64,000 bases of DNA from Cinclus cinclus (taxonomy: Eukaryota > Chordata > Aves > Passeriformes > Cinclidae), in contig NC_085055.1 of NCBI RefSeq assembly GCF_963662255.1, positions 16,664,704-16,728,703 of the forward strand, written 5' to 3'. The position numbers were made by a program, and so were the translations under genes. Under the pieces are notes generated by a model. The model worked only from the letters and a program-made list of their open reading frames with translations, did not search any database and was not told where the DNA came from. Below are positions 48,591 through 61,423 of this stretch, piece by piece. Numbering within the stretch: the stretch's first letter is position 1; each line of letters starts with the position of its first letter.

Positions 48591-51112
48591 AAGGGGCTTA
48601 TAATTTCTATACCACCAAGATTCTTACTTTTGTACTTAGTGAGCAAATCCTCAGAACCCTGTGTTCTCACGAAATGAGGAAAAATTACTTACAGAGAAGC
48701 TTTATAACAGAGTAATTGAGAACACAGACAATTAAAGATGCCTACAGAAATCCTAGAACATAATTCCCACTGACAAGATGAAAATATCTTATGCAGTATA
48801 AGTCTAATACTGGACATGACATAGGATTCAGTTTAACAAACCGAAAAATTTCTTGTTCACTAAGTTAAGAGAAGCAAGATCAACTTGAAGTATTTTTAGA
48901 ATATCCAATTTCATCTAAACTTCATATTTGGGTGTGCTGTTTTTAGTTTTAGGCTGAATTTTAGGTCTAAGAACCTTAGAAAAATCTCCTTAAAACAAAG
49001 CCACAAACTTCTGTCATTTTTTTATCCATCCTTACAAAGTCAGTTTTGAGAGAAGTTGTTTGCCAGTAAAGTCTCTATTGTTGGAAAATAAAGAAATGTA
49101 AACAAGTAATTAGTTCTACTTGATGCTGCTTAGAAGAGGCATACAGTTAAATAAGCCCCAAAACTTCTGAAAGCTTATGCGTGGGAACAAGCACTCCAAA
49201 GAGCACCCACTAACCCATTCCGTTGCTTGAGCCAGGATTTCTGCTGTTTCTATGTCAAACTGTCTCCCAGGAAACTGAAGCAAGCAGTCCCTTCTCAACT
49301 CCCCACAGATTTGTGTACCCTACTTCCCACTTTTTATTCTCTCTGGTTCTGTTGGGGAGCTCACTGATTTCTCTTCAGCTGTTTATACACAATTTGCAGT
49401 TTTTATATGCACACATACCTGTGGACGTATCCCAGCTGAACTGGCTTTTGCTATTTTAAATGGGGAGGATTGGCTATGCAGAAAGCTTTCCTCTGGCCTG
49501 TGCATCAGCTCACTGCCTAGGCCAAGCCAGTTATTACACACACAAACATTGCATGAAGCTCAGGAAGTACTGAAAATTAGTTGCATGAATAAATAACTTC
49601 ATAGAAAAAGGGAGACAAATCAACTCAAATTTAATAAAACACTTATTCTCTCTGATTAAGAACTATTTGAAACTGAGCTCTTTTCACAGTTTGTAACTTA
49701 GACTTCAGGATCCAAGGTGACTGCATTGCATTTCAGAAAAAAAAAATAAAAAATTGAAACAACCAGCACTAGAGAATCACTGAAGACAAACTACAGTTAT
49801 TTGACAGATGTGACACACTCTTTCTGAATACCTCGGCTATTCAGATTCCTATTATGCATTGAAGAGCCTTGTCTTTTTAACTGCTTTACAGTCTTCATAT
49901 AATATTTTATGTGCCAGATTCACGACCACCCAGGATGGTTGTGTCTCTTATTGATAAGAGAGTTACTAGAGCAAACAGGGTTAGGGGATTTCTGCTCTAA
50001 AACTGAAACAATACTAGGTCAAGAACCAGGGCAACTAAGTTCAAGGCTGTCATTAAATAACTGGATTACTTCATTACAGAGCATTCACAGTTAGAAGCTA
50101 GGCACTCTGAAGATGGAATGTTTAATGAAACCCACACCCCAGGCACCAAAGTTAGCAAGGCACTTCATATTTAATGCATTGCACAACTATCACAGGCTTT
50201 GGGTTTCTGCTTTGTACAGGAGACAGGTAGATACAAGGCAAAGACCTGCTCTAGTAGGTGCCTCTGCCTTTCTCAAATACAGTTCCAGCAGTGCAACTGG
50301 CAGCCCATTAGACATCTAGGTGAGGCTGTGATGGACCAGAACAAAAAGAGACCTTGCCCTCTGGGAATGCTGAGCAGCCTATCTCAGCTCTGGGTATAGA
50401 AAAACAAGCATAAAAGCTACCCTGAAGGCTAGCACAGCACTAGGACCTGTGGTAACAGCTAAATCATTAGCTGTTAGAGAGGTCCTTTGCATTATCTTTC
50501 TGCTATGCTTTTCATTTAACATTCACATTTCTTGGTCTCTTACTTGGTCTCATGCACAAAAAAATAATGTAGGCATATAAGCCCCAAAATTGGACAGTTT
50601 CCACACAATTTAAAATAAAAGGGCAAAACTTACCCATACAATCTTATTCTCATGACTAGAAGAGACCTACACATGTTCACAAGAGCAAATTTGTTTCTTG
50701 GTTGCTTCCCCCAAAATTTCTGGAAGATTTCTTTTTAACAAAAGAGTTTGCCTCATTAATATGTACCCTTGGAAGCCATATGGAAGCAACTAGAAAGACT
50801 CAGTGTTATGCTAAGCTGGAAAAAATTAAGTCACTTCTAGGATTTTCTAATGATATAAGTAACTGAGACTTTACCTTAAAGTAATGCATTCTCCAAATGC
50901 AATGGAAACCAGAAATCTGACTCATTACTGAGTTATAAATCACAGATTAAGTCTTGATGAAAGGAGCCATGGAACAACCCACACAGCTGAGAGACAGTTG
51001 ATAGCACAAACAGCCATAACAGTAATAGTCCCCTTCAACTTGATCAACTGAATAAGAGCACTTTCCTGAACTACTGCAATTATACTCGTGGTTAAATAAT
51101 GAAGGCTTCATT
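48591..51112. other. unannotated sequence
   Basis: AT-rich unique sequence with short frames (78 codons or fewer). Nothing recognised. Confidence 0.6.
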
Positions 51113-51540
51113 AGAACCGTAGAATTATTTAGGTTGGAAAAGATCTTAGGATCATCAAATCTAACTGTTAACACAGAACTGCCAAGTCCACCACTAAACC
51201 ACGTCCCCATGTGCCACATCTACACGTCTTAAATACCTCGAGGCATAGTGACCACCACTTCCCTGGGCAGCCTGTTCTGAGATTTAACAACCCTGTCCAA
51301 AAATAAAATTTTCCTAATACCTAATCTAAAGCATCCCTGGTGCAACCTGAGGCCATTTCTTGTTGCTGTACCACTTGTTAAGGTGGAGGAGAGACAAACC
51401 CCCATCTCACCTCTCTTTGAGAGCTGTAGACAGTCCTACTGTTCTCTTATCTTCCATTTCTCCAGCTCCCCCAGCTGTTCCTCGTCAGATACAGGCTCCA
51501 GACCCTTTACTTACCTTTCTCTAGACAGTCTCCCACAAAC
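51113..51540 (-). mobile_element. CR1 LINE fragment, 3' end
   Basis: Reverse-complement CR1 3' region, 5'-truncated as most CR1 copies are. Plus-strand landmarks are AGAACCGTAGAATTATTTAG (51113-51132), GTTGGAAAAGATCTTAGG (51134), ACTGCCAAGTCCACCACTAA (51179-51198), TGTGCCACATCTACACG (51211), ACTTCCCTGGGCAGCCTGTT (51257-51276), AATTTTCCTAATACCTAATC (51307-51326) and CAACCTGAGGCCATTTCTTG (51343-51362), then CTCCAGACCC near 51498. The element's 3' end, with its ATTCTA-type terminal repeat, is at the left border. It belongs to a different CR1 group from the copy at the window start, judged by the CTGCCAAGTCCACCACTAAA block. Confidence 0.93.
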
Positions 51541-54500
51541 ATAGATATGCTGCCCTCAGTTTTTCTGCAGCAAGCCTAGCTCCATTTGAAACTTTAAATT
51601 TCAGAACTTATTTCTGTTAATAATAAATAATTTTAAAGTTTCAGGGATGCCTCTCATTTTTAAAAGACTTTCAGAATGTTCCTTAGAGTAAGTTTGATTT
51701 TCAACACAGTTTTTTTAAACATATCTCCTTTTCAAGGACAACATTTTTATATTTTTAACACCTGGAATACATGTTGTTTAACGGACACACCTCAACTGAG
51801 AGCTTATACCTTCAAAATCCTTTGTACTCTGGAATGAGTAAGGAGGAATCTAAAGCAAAATAAGTCAGAAAAAACAAGAAATATAAAACTCCCCAACTCC
51901 ATGTCCTTCTGACAAGCACAGAGAATAATGATAAAATTTGTTTCCCTAGATGACTTCATTGTCACTGATATTCCAAACAAAAGACATTAAGATGGTTGTT
52001 ACTTATGACCCTCAATAAACACTAAACCCAAAGTATAGATACATATATTACTGGCTTTTAGCCAAGAAGACACCTTGAAAGCCCTGACTTACCTTTACTC
52101 ACAGCTTTACAGGTACTCTAGGACAAGTCTCCTTCATTTTGGAAGTGATTAGCTGTTTCTCAGTTCACAGCTGCTGCCCCCTCTAAAAAAAAGAGAAAAG
52201 AAAGATGGTATTAAAGAGGAGACTTTTAACTTACATATTTAAGAGAAGCACATCTGCAATATCAGTCCTCTACACCACAAAACTTCCTGAGCCCTCTCCA
52301 CCTCCAACACACACCAGTGTCAGCTACACCCTCACTCCAAGCCAAAAGCAGCCCTAGGTGCTCCCACGGCTGCTTTTGTGCATCCCTAGGTGAAGGGAAC
52401 ACTCCCAGAACAGTTGAACCTCATCATCCTTAACAAGCCTAACTCCAAAGCTCCAAAGGGGACACAGGTGCTGAGGTTGGCACTTCTATCACAGCTGGGC
52501 ATGGTTCATTTAAGTGACAAACTGTGAATGCACTTAAAGAAATGTTGAACATAATGAAAAACTTTTCACTTCATCACAGACAAAGCTGACTTTGACACTG
52601 ATACATTCAGTTATACTTGAGAGACTTTTATCTGGCAAAACGTTTTACAGGTGTAACATTTTACACTGTAATTAAGCAGGATTGCATGAGTCATTTGATA
52701 ATCAGTGAGAGGTCTTTTAGCAGGTCCAAACAAGGACCCAGGAAACTAATGCCTTCCAAGAAACTTCTTATTCACCTCCTAAGGGTTATAAACCAGAGTA
52801 AAGCGTGGCTGACCATGAACAGGAACACCTGGTAATTGCCATTGCAAGGTTTCTACAGAGCCAAATTAAAGACATAAACAATTAATTTAATTAGATTTTG
52901 CTGTTCACAACATAATCATAAGGGAAAAAGAACTGGAGTAAGAAGAGACAAATCATAAAAAATAGTACCATTTGCACTTTCTAGGTACACTTTGTATATC
53001 TATATAGTCATATGCAGAAGTTAAGTAATCGTAATATGCATTTTGGTGCTTCTAGTAGATGTTGCTTAAACTATTAGGAGTTTTAAGAGAAGGGTACTTC
53101 AAGTCATTACTTCTATAGCACTCTTCATTGTTCAGCTCCAGTATGACTGTGCAAGGAATTGACTAATGGACCTGCTGTAAAACAACATCTGGTGTCAAGG
53201 AAAAGGGGGGGAAACCCCCAAATCTGTGTAAAAGGTATGCAAGCAGCTAAGGACTGTTCTAGCAAACTTCACTAGGTTCATATTGCCCAATAACCTCGTT
53301 CTTTTCATTAAAGTTTCTGTCACCCTGCAGGGCCATTGTCATGGGCAGAGAACACAGTGAGAAATCAATCCTGGACTTAGGAGGATAGAAACACACACTC
53401 TCCCTCCTTTCAGGACAGGCCACCTCAACTTGTTCTACCTCAAACCTCATCAGGTTTGTGATGAAGCAATCCAGACCAGTTTAGTTTCTGCCACCTGCTA
53501 AAGGCTTAATATTAAAGAGTCAACATTTGCAGGAAGAGGTAATGGCCTTGGTTAGAACAGGAAAAAAAAAATCCGAAAGCTGGGAAAAGCAGATTAGATG
53601 GCACAAACTGAGCCTGTCAGCCCATGGTAGGCCATGCAGAACACAAGGTCATTCATGAAAACAGGCTGAGTGCCTGAAAGTATATATTTTTATAAGGATA
53701 TCAATCTAATAAAAACTATTATTTCTGCCCGCAGATCCTGCCTACCTTATACTCTTAGACTATCATGGCTTCAGAAAAGATCTCACAAACATCTGGGAGC
53801 CACTGCTGGCAGGGGCGGGTGAGTTCCAGCAATGCTGTTCCCTGCCAGGCCACTCTCTTGTTTCCCAGCCAAAAATAAAAAGATGTGCTCCCTGGAAGAG
53901 TACTCTGAAGGGAGGCTGGCCATCATGTTCACCACAATTAAAGAGCAGGCTTGTAAAAAGTATGCTCTGGGATTATGAAAGAACAACCTTGTTACTTCTA
54001 TATCTCTAGTTCAAAGATGCCTATCCCGCCTCCCTTTGCTGGAATAAAGCTGATTCAGACCACAAGATACAGATTGTAACAGAAAAATTGCCAACTTCAG
54101 GACAGAAGGACAACAAAATACTGTTTTTAAAGAGGCAGGTAGAGTTTTGAGACAAATCAATCAACCTTTCCCATTTACCTCTTACCTTTTAAAGTATGTG
54201 AAATGTCAGTCAATTAAAGAAATCAAATACTTAAAAAGCAAAAAAAAAAAAAGAGAACAAAACCACAAGCTTATTTTTTTTGTTTGTTTATTTTGTTTTT
54301 ACTTAAAACCACAGCTAGATTTACTAAAATTATAGTTGAGACCACTGGAAAATTGCTAGGGTGATAAAACAGCTTGTATCATAACCACCACTTTCATTCT
54401 GCTCTGTGGTTCAAAAATGCATCTGATTTACTCTCTAGCTTTTCTTGTCTCAAAAATGTAGCTATATAATCCTTAGTGGTTAAAACTATGGCTGAGTCAT

Positions 54501-57500
54501 TCTACTTTGCCACAGCTGACTTATCCTTCAGAAAGCTCCCACCACATTGTCTGGAGAGTGATTGGGCATGCTTTGGCTTCTGCACAACCATCCCACATAT
54601 ATCCCCAAAACTTGAAACTGTACAGGGAGTTCTTTGGAAGCTAGAGATGAGAAAGGACTACAAAATGTGTGCAAGGAGTGTCTAAACACAGTAACAGGAA
54701 ATGCAGAAAAGCGTTCACCAGATGTTAGACTCTTCCCATCAGAGAGTGATCTGGACAGCAGGCTGCTTCCTGCACACCTCAGCTTCTCAACTCTAGGCTC
54801 TCAATGAGATTCATGGCTGGGATTCATGGCTGATTGTTCATGTGGGAAGGAAGAACAGATGCAAGAGAGCAAGACTGGGAGAAGCCAGAAGTTAAGGTCA
54901 AGGGAGAGTGTGAAATGGGCTGGAGAAAGGTGGAGAGGCAGAGTCTCTGCCAAATAAACCCACTATAATGAGACCACTTTTAATTGTGTTCCACTTCTGC
55001 TCACCAATACTTCCTGGTCATCCCATGCAAATCCAGTAGATCCTGTTACTTCCCTGGTTTCTGTCAACATAAGATATAAAAAGCCCAGGGATGTGGGGAG
55101 TATGCCCCAATAAACTCACCAGGTTTTCATTACATGTGCCACCCAAGAATGAAGATCCTCCTTTTCTCCCATGAGTAGGAATTTCTCCCTTCTCCAGCAA
55201 ATTTTATAAGTCTGTCCCAAAATTCAGCATGCCCCTCATTAACTTTTTGGCACTAATTGGTTTGTCATGGGAGAAGGTGCTAAACAGGTGGTGAAAGTAG
55301 TCAGGCAAAAGAAAACAACCAAACCAAACCAAATATTTATTTAGAACAACCCTATGATAAAGCCTGTGCTTCAGCTTTCATGTCCCCAGAGTAATCATAA
55401 CAGATCTTACTGAAAGTAGAAGTTCAGATATGATAGAGTCTTAAATAACTGGAGACAAAAAAATTCAGCAGGCTGTGGTCTCAGCTCATAAAAACACTAC
55501 ATTAAATGTAACATATTTACTACAGCTCTCAAGGGTACATAGTAAAAAGGTATATTTTTTACTCTGCAAGACCTTTTCCAAGTCTATTTCATTTCACTTG
55601 GGAGTCTGGATTTCCCTGGATTTAAGTGACTTCCTTCTGATCTGTGCTCAGTGAAAGAGGGACTTAAAGCCTGTGCAAAAGAACAAGACAGGTTTTTTTA
55701 TTTAGTATGTGTACTCATTGCATAGGGGATCTTAGAGCTCTCGTGGGTAGACACTTCATGGCTGGGTAAAGCTGCTCTCAGCAGGTAGATGTATCTGATT
55801 CCAGGAGCTCCTGGCAGACAAAATTCATGTAGCACAGGAAAGGAAAGAAGCCCAGAACTTTGTGCTGGCACAGCAGTGTGGCAGCACTAATGACCAGGGG
55901 TTAAATGCAATTTAAACACAGCATCTTGTCCTGGGCCAAATTTGTGCAGAAGTGACTTGGTGAAATTTTTCATTTCATGACTGCCCCTTGAAGAATACAA
56001 GAGACAGAAAATATAACACAAAGAATCCCGCAGACCCCTGCTAGCATAAAAATCAGAAGACGAGGTAAATTTTTTTCCCTAAGCAAACTTTTAGCAACAA
56101 TTTATCACCAGTATTTTCACTTCCAAGTGCAGGCAGAACCTGTGGTTCTGTTGGATATTTTTTACCAGGCTATGCCAGGTAAATGTTACAGTTCTAATAG
56201 CAGGTTCCATAAACAGCACTCAAAATTCTGTAAGACCTTCCCCAAATATTTTTCTAACAGCACCTTTTTTATCCTGAAGGGCACAGGTGACTGCAAAAAC
56301 ACTTTGCTTTTAGGTCCATGATGTAAATGCTGGTTAAGGGCTGAGAGGAAAAGTGCAGGGGAAGCTTCCACTGCCAGGTAACAACCTCACCAGGGAAGGG
56401 CTTCTCTGTCATGCTCAGGTTTTTCCCCAGAATTTTAAAAACTCTCAGAGCATGCAAACTGAAACATGAAAATGTCACATTATTTTAAAGAAACAAAACA
56501 AATAGAGTTGTTTTCTAATCTAGATGTGCATTAGGCTGTCAGATATAAGCCCATAAGATATAAAACTGTCATGACAATATGAAGGCAGCACATTTGGTTA
56601 GACACAAAATCTTAATGCTATAATTTCCTGATTGAGTGGATAAAAATGCATTGAAATTTTCTTAATGCAGAATTTTTAGTTAGCACCTTTTAAGCCTTAG
56701 TATTCTGTGAATGTAAAGTCATTCAAGCATAAAATTGATAATATTTTAGATTCTTTGAATTTATAAATATTCAGTCTTACATAGGCTTACATTACTCTTC
56801 CCTCACGTACTCTTCAAAACAATTTTTTAACAGCGCATATAAGAATAGAAAAAACCCAGCCTTGATGAAAGATAAGTGTAGCACAAGATGAAGCATTCAG
56901 TAAGTCCCTAAGGAACTGAATATTTTAATCTATAATAAAGATTTTTCAGGCAAAACCTAACAATTTTCTTTGTTGTTGTTCATATTCAGTTTTATTCCTG
57001 TGAGCCAGGTGGTACATAAAGATGTAAAAATCAGATTTTTCAGATAAACCACAAAACCATAGAAATTAGGGCTCTGGCAGATGGATTATCACAAACCCAG
57101 GAAAAATACTACTGAGAAAAAAGATTCAGAACTAAACTGCTGATAATTTTTGAGATATTGTGCCAGGGTAATATTGGTATTCAACTATCCTCTGGAACTC
57201 AGGAATCCATCTGTACTCTGGGATCAATCAGTTCTAATACAATGAAAAGCAAACTGTGGAAGGCATCCAAGGCAGGCCTCAGTTGCTGCAGTTTGCTTGG
57301 ACAGATTTCAGCTCTGTACTCATTTTCTTTATGCAGCTTCTATGAAAATTTGACTGTGATATCAGATCCATCCCAACATTTAATCTGTGGGTATTAATTG
57401 CATCCTAAATCTTAAGCAAACAGGTGCAATGCCACCATTTCTCAGAAACTGAGATTTTGGCTTTGTAGCTCCACTTTTGCAGAGCAGGTTTAACAAAACT

Positions 57501-59460
57501 GCTAAGAGGAAGTGTAAGCAAATGCAGTTCTTCACCATCCTTACACAAACACATACCTATCACAATTACGTATGTGTGTATAATTATATACACAACTTTA
57601 TTTCTGAGTCTGACATAAGAAAACTTCTATTTCTGAAGCAAGTCAGTAGCCAGCTATCCATAAATATCAATGACCACACTAAACTGCCTGGAAAAGCTTC
57701 CAGATCAGCACACCTTCTCCTACCCTCAGTTTCTTTGGCATTCTTTGATTGTTGGGATTTAGGCACTAGTTCTGTTTCACCAACTAAAATTTGTGATGGT
57801 CAGGCTACATATTGCTGAAGACTGAAAACTAAATAAGAAAATGTCTCCTAGTTCTTGTTAACTGTGACAAAATTTCGGTCACATAGTAACCAAAAATAAA
57901 TTAACTTGATACATATCTCACTTTCATCATTTCCATTTGCATGTTTGATATTCCTGAGTCATTTTAATAGATGTTAGACTTACAGTGATATGAAAGATTT
58001 TGAGTAAGCAAATTGTACTGTGACCCACACAGTAAATGTCACTGCATATAATTTCTCTCTTTTCTTTTTTAAATGAGTTATGTTCATCTTTAACAGAAAA
58101 AATAATAAAACTCAAAGACTACTTATCCACTTTGTGAAGGCACACAGAACTGATCACTATTTTTAAATCATTACATGGCTTTGTATTTCTTAAAACGCAT
58201 CTTCATTGAGTAATAATATCTGCCTTGCAACCTTAAACTATTTTAGTGCTAATAATTAATGCATTTTATATAAAAATATATTTGTAACTACAGTCTCATG
58301 TGGTCTCTGTAAAACCCAATGACCTTAAGCAAAGGGATTAATAGATTAAGTTTTGTATTAATTTTTTTAAATTATACTGTTAAACATTTTTTCCTGAGGA
58401 CACATATAGTTCACACAATTTGCCTTAGTTTATATCCATATACATCCTCACATTTGCTCTGTTGCATAAAAAAGTGAATCTATATATTTGTGTGACTTAA
58501 AGCCCACAAAGATAGGAAATTATTTTGACTGGTTCTTGAACTTGGAGTATTGGTTGGAGTGATGCAATACTTGATTACATGTTTGTATATTAAATGTCAA
58601 AAATTCATTACAAGACAATGAGTTATGCAATAGAGCATGAAGGTTCTTCACTTTTTCCTTAATTAACTAGTAGCCTCTAAAATAAAGCAGAAAATTTTAC
58701 ATGAGCCATGTCTTAGCTCAAAATTACATTTTTCAATGATTATTTTATTTTAAATTGCAGTATCTTAAGACTGCTCCTAGTCATTCAGAGGAGTTTTCAT
58801 TTGATCCAGTGCTGTATGAAAATTTTAAACCACAGTAGCATAGGTAGAATAAAATAATTTGGTGACTGAATTTGTGTTTAAAACAGATTCGTTCATTATT
58901 CCTTTTAACTGGAGATAAAAGTACTCTGCATTATAGGAATCAAATCTTGAAATCTCTGCTCTCAGGAGTTGATCTACTACCCTTCCTTTCTTAATCCCTT
59001 AGTATGTTGAAAAGAAAGAGAGAGGGGAGGTGAAATAACAGGTCTGAAAATAGGATGTAATGGAAAAAGTCCCCTTATGATAAGGGAGGAATAAAAATAA
59101 GAGCACGAGTAGTCAGGGGTATCTTTCACTGTAGGGACATAGAACCCCGTAAACAAAGAGAAGAACATGAAGAGGGGTTGATGTTGACAACGAAAAGGCT
59201 GTGGCATTATATCACATATTTTGTCCTCCCTGAAACAGTGCCTTCAACAGGTATTTTCAGAGGAGGCATTGGTTGGTCACAAGTTTCACTCAAGGTGAGG
59301 TTTTCCAGTTCCTGCAAGAACACTGGGAAATCTTTCCCAATAAACACAAAGCCATGATTTGCATACATTTGCTTAAGGCAGAATTTAATCTATTTAGAGA
59401 TTATTACAAAATTCAATGTAAAAACCTGCTTGACATGAACCTCCAGTGAAACTTCCACTT
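51541..59460. other. unannotated AT-rich sequence, 7.9 kb
   Basis: No gene recognised. Minor features are a G7/C5 patch at 53205-53219, an A13 run at 54240-54252, a 13-bp tandem duplication at 54808-54833 and an AT-rich TGTATA/TATACA hairpin near 57576-57593. Frames of up to 113 codons (57477-57818) have no domain. Confidence 0.55.
54808..54833. repeat. 13-bp tandem duplication
   Basis: GATTCATGGCTGG is followed immediately by GATTCATGGCTGA. Two copies only, a recent slippage-type duplication. Confidence 0.85.
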
Positions 59461-59556
59461 AAAAGAAAAAAACAAAACAAAACAAACAAAAACCAAACAA
59501 AAACCAAACCAAACCAAAACTACAAAAGCAAACAAACAAACAAACACACAAAAAAT
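59461..59556. repeat. CAAA/CCAAA-rich simple repeat
   Basis: About 95 bp composed almost only of A and C, with (CAAAA), (CCAAA) and four or five perfect (CAAA) units at the right side (59528-59546). Short related tracts occur at 37606-37632 and 55309-55330. Confidence 0.9.
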
Positions 59557-61384
59557 CTGCCTTCCCAACGATGCTCACCAGATCCAGGCTAACTCCTTAT
59601 GTGCTTGCAGTGGTCCCCAGAGGGTAGGACTCAGTGGCTTTGTCCACAGCCAAGAAGTAAGAGATGAGAACAATATCTAGTCACATCTTAAGTCTCCATG
59701 AAGTCAGGGAAGCCCAGGTTCCTATTGTAATTTCTGTTTTGAGGCATCAGCCCAAGTGTTGCTATTGAGAAAGGTGCAGGAGTGTTTTGTCAGCACAGAA
59801 TTCCCATGACTCAAGTGCAGACTGTCCAGTAACCAGGCAGGGACAAAGTGGTAACCAACAGGATAGTAACACTGTGTTGGTTTTGAGTGTGTGTTTGCAT
59901 TTGAAACATTTCAGGAAGAATGAAAAATCATATATTTTGGCAGGTTTAAATGAAACTTTTCCAGGTGCTGAATGAAAAAGTAGAATGCCATCTTGTTATA
60001 TCTTTGTGACTAATAAAATTGGACAAAACATTCTTCTAAAATATTATATTGTATTTTGACAGCAAGTATGAAGGAAGTGAAAGGGTTTTGATTTCAAACA
60101 ATAGAATTCAAGCAAGCTCATGCTTAAATGCCTTGCTGTTAATACTTGAAACTACTCGACCCAAAGTAATTTTAAATTTAGCAGATAGAACTCTTTATTT
60201 AATAGCAAAACCCAACATGATTAATCTTGGATTTAAATGCTATTTAACTCCAAAGTGTTCAAAATGCTGAAGTCAAATATTGTAACCATAGCTAATCTCA
60301 AAACAAATGAGAACATTGCAATATGGTTCCAGCCAAGGAGGGAAGCTGAATGTTAAACAACATCTGTGAGCAGAACAGTCTTTTAAAGAAGTATTTTTTC
60401 CAAAGGAGACTAGCTAGGCTAGATAAACAAATACATTCTCCTGTAACAGAATAACTTGAGTTTTACTCCGTACCTGATGTGTCAAATACTGTAAGTGAGG
60501 GGCAAGAGACAAAATCCCTTTCAGAGCTGTGATATACAGTCAAATACGAATGTTGAAATGAGAATTAATATTTCTTTCAAGATCTTGAAGTCATCTTAGT
60601 GGATCATGGGCTACATAAACTTCAATACTCTCTCTAAAAGTTTCTAAAAGCAGAATAAAGATTACAGCTACACAGGCTTTTTTTCTCTTGCACAGCCTGG
60701 ATAGAAATAGATGTGTTTCCTTTTTTCCTGATGGAAAAAATTATTACTAGGAAATGCCAATAAACTTTACTGAAACAGAAATAGTGCTCAGGAAATCATT
60801 ATTTTACACTCAATCGCCAAAAATTTTCATTTAATATTGCAGGCAGATCAAACTCACACCCACTGGGCAGGTGAGCAGGCATACTTAGACAAATGTGTAC
60901 ATGCTATAATTCTTCTTGAACTTCTGAAGCAAAGTTTGAGCTTTTGTTTGAGGTCCAAGGATTTCTTATTCATTTAGAAAATGTGAGATAAGTATCCATT
61001 CCAATGAATCAATAAAATTAATGCCAGAATAGGGAGCAAATAAAAAATACCAAAAAATGTCAAGGCCCTTAAATCAAAGTATTTTAGATAAAAATAAAAG
61101 TACACATATTCATATTAATACCTTGCCACTCAGGGAGAGAAGAGAATTGTTATTAAGATGGTGCATGCTGTTGTTATAACTATCATTGGCAGAAACGTCC
61201 AGTTTGCACCATTTAATTTAATTTTTTCCTGTACCAGATGGAATGCTGGTGTCACTGTCCAGTCCTTTTCTTCTCTCATATCTTGACAGTATCTTTAGAT
61301 ATCACAAATGTTAAAAATACTGTTATCAGGAGGAAATAGGATTGAATATAACAAATTTCTTGTCCCTCACGTCCAAGAAGGAAA
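59557..61384. other. unannotated AT-rich sequence
   Basis: No gene or repeat family recognised. Only frames under 75 codons. Confidence 0.6.
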
Positions 61385-61391
61385 TTTCTAT

Positions 61392-61423
61392 GGAAAGAAA
61401 GAAAGGAAGGGGGGGGGGGGGGG
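61392..61423. repeat. GAAA units followed by poly(G), G15
   Basis: Three or so GAAA/GGAA units run into 15 uninterrupted G (61409-61423). This is a purine-only tract that can form G-quadruplex or triplex structures, and a site where sequencing and assembly errors are common. Confidence 0.9.
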
